From positions 744,001-808,000 of the forward strand of contig OZ244969.1 of assembly GCA_965222725.1 (NCBI GenBank): DNA of 64,000 nt. Direction: 5' to 3'. The notes under the pieces are model-generated. The model searched no databases. It saw nothing but the letters and a program-made list of their open reading frames with translations, and was not told where the DNA came from. Position 1 is the stretch's first letter. Each line of letters starts with the position of its first letter. Both the position numbers and the translations under genes were made by a program. Origin of the DNA: GCA-2748575 sp965222725 (GTDB lineage Bacteria; Pseudomonadota; Gammaproteobacteria; Pseudomonadales; Ketobacteraceae). Below are positions 58,334-64,000 of this stretch, one piece after another.

Positions 58334-60592
58334 TTAGAGTGAGCCATACTTGGTTCGCAGTCTCTGGCGAACGGCTTCTGCGGTTGTGTTCAGGATAAAG
58401 GTGAAAATAAAGAGCACCAGACCGGACAGGAAAAGTATCCGGAAGTGACTGGAATCCACTTCGGCCTCCGGCATTTCCACCGCAATATTGGCAGACAGGG
58501 TGCGCAAACCTTCAAATATGTTCATGTCCATAATGGGCGTATTACCGGTGGCCATGAGCACTATCATGGTTTCACCCACGGCACGACCAAAGCCGATCAT
58601 CACCGCCGAGAAAATACCGGGGCTGGCGGTTGGCATAATCACCCGTACCAGGGTTTGCCAGGGGGTGGCGCCAAGCGCCAGGGAACCGAAGGTCAGGTTT
58701 TTAGGCACCGCGAAAATGGCGTCTTCAGTAATAGAAAAGATGGTAGGGATAACGGCAAAGCCCATGGCCAGGCCCACGATCAATGCGTTGCGCTGATCAA
58801 AGTCGATGCCCATTTCCTGGGTCAGCCACTGGCGCATGCTGCCATCAAAGAAAAGGTGTTCCACTTCCCGGGTCAGGCCCATGGAAATGGCTACCGATAA
58901 AATCACGACCGGAATCAGCAGAATAGGTACCCAGCCATCCGGTACACGGTTGCGGATATCACCGGGCAACAGCGACCAGAGATAAGCGGCCAGTACAATC
59001 AGTATGGGTGTGAACACCATGATCATGGTGATACCCGCGAGATTGTTTTCCACCAGCGGCGCCAGCCAGAGGCCGGCAAGAAAACCGAGAATAACCGTGG
59101 GCAAGGCTTCCATCAGTTCGATGGTGGGCTTTACCTTGGTGCGCAGTTTCGGCGCCATAAAATAGGCAGTGTAGATGGCGCCGCAAATCGCCAGTGGCAT
59201 GGCAATCAGCATGGCGTAAAACGCGGCTTTCAGGGTGCCGAAGGTCAGCGGCATCAGACTGAATTTGGGTTCAAAGTCATTACTGGCAGAAGAAGACTGC
59301 CAGATGTACTTGGGCTCGTCGTAATCCTCGTACCAGACTTCCTGCCACAGGGACTGCATGGACACTTCCGGATGCTCGTTGTCCACATCGTAAATCACCG
59401 GGCCGGTGGCTTCCGTATCAATGATAATCACATTACCACGGGGACCCACGATCAGATTGCGAATAGCGCTATCAGATACTTTTTCGTTCAGCACATTGGT
59501 ATCGGCGGTGGTGTTGTAAAAGCCGACATTGCCCTGATTGTCGCCAGCGATAAAGCCTTTGCGCCTGTGTTCAATTTCAATAGCGGTGATAGGCGCGTCA
59601 GCAAGCTTGAAATCTCGTATCGGCCGAAGAGAGAGGTGGTTTTGATCATCCCGGGCCATGAACCACTGGGTAATGGTGCCGGACGAGTCCCCCACCAGCA
59701 ACGCAAAGCCACCTAGCAAAAACTCAACCTGAGTCACCTGCTTACCCTTCTCCACCAGCTTCACAAAATCCAGTTGTTTGGGAATCTCTGATTCAAGATT
59801 GAATATTTCGATATGGTCCTGATCTGCCAGCACATAAAGCCAGCGCTGATCCAGGCTGATCAGCACCTGGTTCACCACGCCACTCACGGCAGGCAGTTTT
59901 ATCAGATCCTGTTCTTCCAGGCTGACATCATCAAACAGGCTTTCGGTTTTTTTAAAGCGTTTAACGTAAACCTGATTGTTCGCGGTGCTGCCCGCCAGAA
60001 TCAGCTGGCTGTCGTCATCGCGGAACGCCAGACTGGTCAGTTCAGAGTCGGGCACCAGTTCAATGGTGTCCTCGCCGTAGGGATATTCGATAAAAGGGAT
60101 AATCGTGCGGTTGGCATCTTCATCATAAAGATGGCGGTACTTGTGACGCAAAATCAAGGCTTCGCCATCGGCGTTGGCGACCGCCAGCAATTCGGTAGAA
60201 GGCGCTTCCCGGAAGGCTACCGATACGTTGTCGATGGGCAGATCAACATTCTCTACCACTTCACCGGATTGCGTGTAATAAAAGTAGGAACGGTCGGCTT
60301 CTATATTCAGGCCGATCTTGCCCTGCTCCTCTATGGTCGTAAAAACAGGAGCATTCCAATTGGCACTGGCCAACTGGTTGCGCTCGTCCATACCGGCGGG
60401 CATAAACAGAGGTAACACTTCATAGAGCAAATAAAAGAAGATCAGGCAGATAGCAACGATAACGCTGATACCCCCCATGGTGATCCCCACCCTGGCTGAA
60501 TCATCCGTCAGCTTTCGTATCCGGCGGGTGCGGGCCGCTGCCGCTTCGGATATGCCAAACTTTTGCTCAAACGAAGTTTCCATAAAATACAA
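58334..60592 (-). CDS. pstC: Phosphate ABC transporter permease PstC, extended form
   Basis: An inner-membrane permease subunit of 752 aa. After the first helix (about 35-60) comes a 390-aa periplasmic region with propeller-like repeats (ELTSLAFRDDDSQLILAG, QVLISLDQRWLYVLAD), then the permease core with TAYFMAPKLRTKVKPTIELMEALPTVILGF (in part) and the loop GSLALGATPWQTLVRV. It pairs with PstA. Confidence 0.93.
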   Translation of the reverse strand: MYFMETSFEQKFGISEAAAARTRRIRKLTDDSARVGITMGGISVIVAICLIFFYLLYEVLPLFMPAGMDERNQLASANWNAPVFTTIEEQGKIGLNIEADRSYFYYTQSGEVVENVDLPIDNVSVAFREAPSTELLAVANADGEALILRHKYRHLYDEDANRTIIPFIEYPYGEDTIELVPDSELTSLAFRDDDSQLILAGSTANNQVYVKRFKKTESLFDDVSLEEQDLIKLPAVSGVVNQVLISLDQRWLYVLADQDHIEIFNLESEIPKQLDFVKLVEKGKQVTQVEFLLGGFALLVGDSSGTITQWFMARDDQNHLSLRPIRDFKLADAPITAIEIEHRRKGFIAGDNQGNVGFYNTTADTNVLNEKVSDSAIRNLIVGPRGNVIIIDTEATGPVIYDVDNEHPEVSMQSLWQEVWYEDYDEPKYIWQSSSASNDFEPKFSLMPLTFGTLKAAFYAMLIAMPLAICGAIYTAYFMAPKLRTKVKPTIELMEALPTVILGFLAGLWLAPLVENNLAGITMIMVFTPILIVLAAYLWSLLPGDIRNRVPDGWVPILLIPVVILSVAISMGLTREVEHLFFDGSMRQWLTQEMGIDFDQRNALIVGLAMGFAVIPTIFSITEDAIFAVPKNLTFGSLALGATPWQTLVRVIMPTASPGIFSAVMIGFGRAVGETMIVLMATGNTPIMDMNIFEGLRTLSANIAVEMPEAEVDSSHFRILFLSGLVLFIFTFILNTTAEAVRQRLRTKYGSL

Positions 60593-60627
60593 CTTCCGCT
60601 GGTCAATGGTTCAAAGTCTAGAGACGC

Positions 60628-60658
60628 AAAAACGGGGCCGGATAATTCGCCAGCCCCG
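60628..60658 (-). terminator. Attenuator-type terminator between pstS and pstC
   Basis: On the minus strand, CGGGGC (60658-60653) and GCCCCG (60638-60633) form a stem around a 14-nt loop, followed by TTTTT (60632-60628). Partial termination here would give more pstS than pstCAB-phoU mRNA. Confidence 0.7.
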
Positions 60659-60688
60659 CTTCAGCTAAAGCAGATAAATCAGCTCTGC

Positions 60689-61669
60689 TTATTTAATGCC
60701 AAGCTTGGCCAGAGTTTTCTGGGCAGTGGCGGCAGGCAGAGGAATGTAGCCATCTTTAACCACGATTTCCTGACCTTGCTTGGACAGCACCAGCTTCACA
60801 AATTCACGCTCCAGAGGAGACAGTTCTTTGTTAGGTGCTTTGTTTACGTATACGTACAGGGCACGGGCCAGAGGATAGGAGCCGTCCAGAGCAGTTTCAG
60901 GTGAGGCTTCTACATAGTTGGTGCCTTCTTTGGACAGAGGCAGTGCGCGTACTGAAGAGGTTTTGTAACCGATACCGGAATAACCGATGGCGTTTACTGA
61001 GGTTGCGATTGACTGAACCACAGAAGCAGAACCAGGCTGTTCGTTTACGTTGTTTTTGAAGTCACCTTTACACAGGGCAACTTTCTTGAAGTAACCGTAA
61101 GTACCGGATACTGAGTTACGGCCGAACAGCTGAATGTCACGCTTGGCCCATGGACCGGTCAGACCCAGCTGACCCCAGTTGGTAACATCTTCAGCACCGC
61201 CGCACTTCATGGTGGAAGAGAAGATAGCATCAACCTGTTGCATGCTCAGGCCCTTGATGGGGTTGTCCTTGTTGGCGAAAACGGCCAGGGCGTCGATCGC
61301 TACAGGGATACCAGTGGGCTTGTAGCCGTATTTTTTCTCGAAGGCTTCGATTTCCTTGTCTTTCATCTTGCGGCTCATGGGGCCGAAGTTGGAAGTGCCT
61401 TCGCTCAGAGCCGGCGGCGCAGTAGAAGAACCCGCTGCCTGAATCTGGATGGCGACGTTAGGGTAGTGCTTTTTGAAGTCTTCAGCCCAGAAAGTCATCA
61501 GGTTGGCCAGAGTGTCAGAGCCTACGCTGGACAGGCTGCCGGAAATACCAGTGGTCTTGGAATAAGTAGGCAGAGCAGAGTCTACCCTGGCTTCTGCCAT
61601 GGCTGCAGTGGAAACAACCGCTGTGCTTGCTGTGATAGCAACAGAAGCAATGATTTTTTTAAAGTTCAT
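60689..61669 (-). CDS. pstS: Phosphate-binding periplasmic protein PstS
   Basis: The substrate-binding subunit. The 326-aa precursor has a signal peptide cut near AAMAEA. Phosphate-site segments SGSLSSVGSDT, AAGSSTAPPALSEGTSNFGPMSR (in part) and FGRNSVSGTYGYF are canonical. First gene of the pst operon, with a Pho box upstream. Confidence 0.96.
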   Translation of the reverse strand: MNFKKIIASVAITASTAVVSTAAMAEARVDSALPTYSKTTGISGSLSSVGSDTLANLMTFWAEDFKKHYPNVAIQIQAAGSSTAPPALSEGTSNFGPMSRKMKDKEIEAFEKKYGYKPTGIPVAIDALAVFANKDNPIKGLSMQQVDAIFSSTMKCGGAEDVTNWGQLGLTGPWAKRDIQLFGRNSVSGTYGYFKKVALCKGDFKNNVNEQPGSASVVQSIATSVNAIGYSGIGYKTSSVRALPLSKEGTNYVEASPETALDGSYPLARALYVYVNKAPNKELSPLEREFVKLVLSKQGQEIVVKDGYIPLPAATAQKTLAKLGIK

Positions 61670-61753
61670 AATGCTCTCCGAGTTGAAAGTGTTTTGCGGA
61701 GGAACCGGTTCTCACCTCAGGCTCTCTCTTGTGGAGCACTATAGGGCTGCAGT

Positions 61754-61771
61754 GTGACAATTATATTACAT
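61754..61771 (-). promoter_or_regulatory. Pho box upstream of pstS
   Basis: On the minus strand, ATGTAAT (61771-61765), 4 bp, then TTGTCAC (61760-61754): the 7-4-7 PhoB site, about 85 bp before the pstS ATG. It supports PhoB activation of the whole pst run. Confidence 0.7.
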
Positions 61772-61854
61772 ATTTTTTGCACAACACCCTGTTGATTTCA
61801 GGCCTCAGCCTGTGCAGACCGGCAGCAGCAGCCTGGCCCGCGGCCGCCAATTCT

Positions 61855-61884
61855 GAGACAGCCGGTGGGCACTTCGGCTATAAT
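61855..61884 (+). promoter_or_regulatory. sigma70-type promoter ahead of the TRAP genes
   Basis: A perfect TATAAT (61879-61884) with a GAGACA -35-like element (61855-61860) 18 bp upstream. It lies 57 bp before the dctQ-like start. The -35 match is partial. Confidence 0.5.
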
Positions 61885-61940
61885 GCGCCGAATTTTCCCG
61901 GATCACCGCTCAAATAACAATCAAATCAGTCAGCGATACC

Positions 61941-62528
61941 ATGAATCAGGACCGGATCATCAGCAAATTCGAGGCTATCACTCTGCTCACAGGGCGCGTG
62001 ACTGCAGGTTTTTCCCTGCTGATCATGCTGTTTACCTTTGTGGTGGTGGTGATGCGTTATGGTTTTAACACCGGTGAGTTACAGATTTTTGGCTGGAAGC
62101 TCAGCTCTATTGCCATCGACGAAACCGTGATCTACCTGCACGCGGCCCTGTTTATGCTGGCCAGCGCGGCCACCCTGAAAGACGACGCTCATGTGCGGGT
62201 GGATGTTTTTTATCGGAAATTTTCCAGTAAAAACAAGAGCCTGGTGAATATCTTCGGCACGCTGGCGCTGCTCTATCCCATGTGCGGGGTGATTTTATGG
62301 TCGAGCCTGGACTATGTAAAGATTTCCTGGCAGATGAATGAGCATTCTCAGGAATCGGAAGGCCTGCCCTATCTTTTTCTGCTGAAAGGCATGATTCCCG
62401 CCATGGCGATTCTGCTGATGCTGCAGGGGCTGTTCGATATTGTGCGTCACAGCCTGCATCTGCTGGACCGGGGCCCCTATCCTGGTGAGCATCAGGAGCC
62501 CGGTGAGCATCAGGAGGATGTACTCTGA
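61941..62528 (+). CDS. TRAP transporter small membrane subunit (DctQ-type)
   Basis: A 195-aa four-helix inner-membrane protein of the TRAP small-subunit family (VVVMRYGFNTGELQIFGWKL, AATLKDDAHVRVDVFYRKF). It pairs with the large subunit that overlaps it by 1 bp. It carries a duplicated GEHQEPGEHQED tail. No TRAP solute-binding protein is in the window; it may follow downstream. Confidence 0.92.
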   Translation: MNQDRIISKFEAITLLTGRVTAGFSLLIMLFTFVVVVMRYGFNTGELQIFGWKLSSIAIDETVIYLHAALFMLASAATLKDDAHVRVDVFYRKFSSKNKSLVNIFGTLALLYPMCGVILWSSLDYVKISWQMNEHSQESEGLPYLFLLKGMIPAMAILLMLQGLFDIVRHSLHLLDRGPYPGEHQEPGEHQEDVL

Positions 62529-63904
62529 TGGAATATATGCCGCTGTTTCTGTTTCTGGCGGTCTGCCTGACCCTGATGCTGGGCTACCCGGTGGCCTTCA
62601 GCCTGGGGGGTGTGGCAGTGATATTTGCCGGATTCGGCATTGCCATGGACGTGTTCCCCGATACTTACCTGACCCTGCTGCCGGGGCGCCTGTTCGGCAT
62701 TATGACCAACGAAACCCTGCTGGCAGTGCCCCTGTTTGTGCTGATGGGGGTGATGCTGGAAAAATCCCGGGTGGCGGAAAACCTGCTGGAAACCATGGCC
62801 CGGCTGTTTGGCCGTTTCCCCGGTGGGTTGGGCATATCCGTCGCCATGGTGGGCATGCTGCTGGCGGCCAGCACCGGCATTGTAGGGGCCACCGTGGTCA
62901 CCATGGGGCTGCTGGCCCTGCCCACCATGTTAAAGCGGGGCTATGATCCCAGCCTGGCCACCGGCAGTATCGCAGCAACAGGTACCCTGGGGCAGATTAT
63001 TCCGCCTTCCATTGCCCTGGTGTTACTGGGGGACGTGTTGTCCAACGCCTATCAGGAAGCCCAGTTAAGCCAGGGCATATATGCCACCGAAACGGTATCG
63101 GTGGGGGATCTGTTCGTGGGGGCCCTGATTCCGGGCCTGGCACTGGTGCTGCTTTATGTGATCTATATTGTGGGCACGGCACTGTTCAAGCCGGCGGCTG
63201 CCCCGGCCTACAACCAACAGGAAACCCACAGCAACAGTCTGCTGCTGCAGGTGATCAAGGGCCTGGCTCCGCCCCTGTTGCTGATCGTTGCGGTGCTTGG
63301 CTCAATTCTGACCGGTGTGGCCACGCCCACCGAAGCCGCTGCGGTAGGCGCCATTGGCGCCACCTTATTGGCCGGTCTTCAGGGGCAGCTGGATTTTACC
63401 AGGCTCCGGGAAATCACCATTTCCACCACCCGGGTAACCTGTATGGTCTTTGCCATTTTAATCGGCGCGTCGCTGTTTTCCCTGGTATTCCGTGCCTATG
63501 GCGGCGATGATCTGATACAGTCACTGTTTGCGCAAATGCCCGGCGGCGTGGTGGGTGCGACCCTGCTGGTGATGCTGGTGATTTTCCTGCTGGGCTTTAT
63601 TCTGGATTTTATCGAGATCACCTTTGTGGTGGTGCCCATAGTGGGGCCGGTGTTGCTGGCTATGGGGCTGGATCCGGTGTGGCTGGGGGTAATGATCGCA
63701 CTGAATCTGCAAACCTCTTTCCTGACGCCACCTTTCGGTTTTGCATTGTTTTACCTGCGGGGGGTTGCCCCGGCATCGGTACCTACGACAACAATATATA
63801 AAGGTGTAGTGCCCTTTATTGCCATCCAGCTGCTGACCATGGTGATTCTGGCGCTCTGGCCCGAGCTGGCCACCACATTGCCAAAACTGGTTTATGGGCC
63901 TTAA
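62528..63904 (+). CDS. TRAP transporter large permease subunit (DctM-type)
   Basis: A 458-aa membrane protein with about 12 helices that carries out cation-coupled solute uptake. It shows the family patterns LLAVPLFVLMGVMLEKS, GTLGQIIPPSIALVLLG, GVATPTEAAAVGAIGA and LQTSFLTPPFGFALFYL. A roughly 20-aa hydrophilic insert lies near 165-185. The substrate is unknown. Confidence 0.93.
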   Translation: MEYMPLFLFLAVCLTLMLGYPVAFSLGGVAVIFAGFGIAMDVFPDTYLTLLPGRLFGIMTNETLLAVPLFVLMGVMLEKSRVAENLLETMARLFGRFPGGLGISVAMVGMLLAASTGIVGATVVTMGLLALPTMLKRGYDPSLATGSIAATGTLGQIIPPSIALVLLGDVLSNAYQEAQLSQGIYATETVSVGDLFVGALIPGLALVLLYVIYIVGTALFKPAAAPAYNQQETHSNSLLLQVIKGLAPPLLLIVAVLGSILTGVATPTEAAAVGAIGATLLAGLQGQLDFTRLREITISTTRVTCMVFAILIGASLFSLVFRAYGGDDLIQSLFAQMPGGVVGATLLVMLVIFLLGFILDFIEITFVVVPIVGPVLLAMGLDPVWLGVMIALNLQTSFLTPPFGFALFYLRGVAPASVPTTTIYKGVVPFIAIQLLTMVILALWPELATTLPKLVYGP

Positions 63905-63945
63905 CTTAAGCAAAAGTTTTTTCATTTTCTTCGGGGGACAGAAGT

Positions 63946-64000
63946 ATGACCGACGATATCGACGACAACCAGGACGACGGCAGCGAAGACGTACCCACAC
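63946..64000 (+). CDS. Start of an unidentified gene, cut by the window end
   Basis: An ATG at 63946 with a GGGGACAG site opens a frame reading MTDDIDDNQDDGSEDVPT, very acidic. It lies 41 bp after the TRAP large subunit gene. Only 18 codons are visible, so no family can be assigned. Confidence 0.4.
   Translation, partial: MTDDIDDNQDDGSEDVPT

Overview
The window is a gammaproteobacterial chromosome segment, most likely from the Pseudomonadales/Oceanospirillales side. The block pilU-pilT-yggS-proC-yggT-yggU ... metX-metW-DUF4426-rdgB-hemW ... trmB-thiG-thiS ... rpoH-ftsX-ftsE-ftsY-M16-M16-rsmD is, from memory, in the same order as in Pseudomonas aeruginosa. The rubredoxin, ubiC-ubiA, phoB-phoR and phoU-pstBACS blocks also resemble Pseudomonas. 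I cannot name the genus.

Layout. 0-12.1 kb is conserved backbone: a partial ferritin-like di-iron protein, the twitching ATPases, proline, methionine and heme genes, and an inserted dynamin-like GTPase. 12.4-17.8 kb (with a possible tail to 19.2 kb) is an AT-rich accessory island between hemW and trmB. It reads as an integron cassette array with no integrase in view. The cassette-start sequences pair with the R'' arms of their own attC sites. Cargo: two unknown proteins, an AIPR-family abortive-infection protein, an antisense vapBC pair, and small membrane and lipoproteins. A 683-nt ORF-less group II intron splits the R'' arm of one attC.

19.3-25.0 kb holds a repeat-rich lipoprotein, a 58-aa ClpX-type zinc-finger protein and a secreted metallopeptidase/propeller/barrel protein. 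25.1-35.1 kb returns to backbone. rpoH there has a sigmaE-type promoter overlapped by a perfect CIRCE (HrcA) operator.

36.9-46.2 kb is a second accessory block. A PAS-AAA+ sigma54 activator gene lies between two TTGGCACG promoters, each preceded by copies of one 14-bp pseudo-palindrome. One promoter serves an LpxR-like lipid A deacylase. The other serves an operon with a YHS-domain protein, a bufferin-type (DUF2282) copper-binding peptide precursor with its DUF692 and DUF2063 maturation proteins, DoxX, an NTF2-like protein, a glutathione S-transferase and a flavin-type oxidoreductase, followed by an azoreductase broken by one amber codon.

46.3-64 kb is backbone again: a dicarboxylate symporter, HU, rubredoxin, ubiCA, phoBR, yajQ, the Pho/Pst phosphate system with Pho boxes and a pstS-pstC attenuator, and a TRAP transporter pair.
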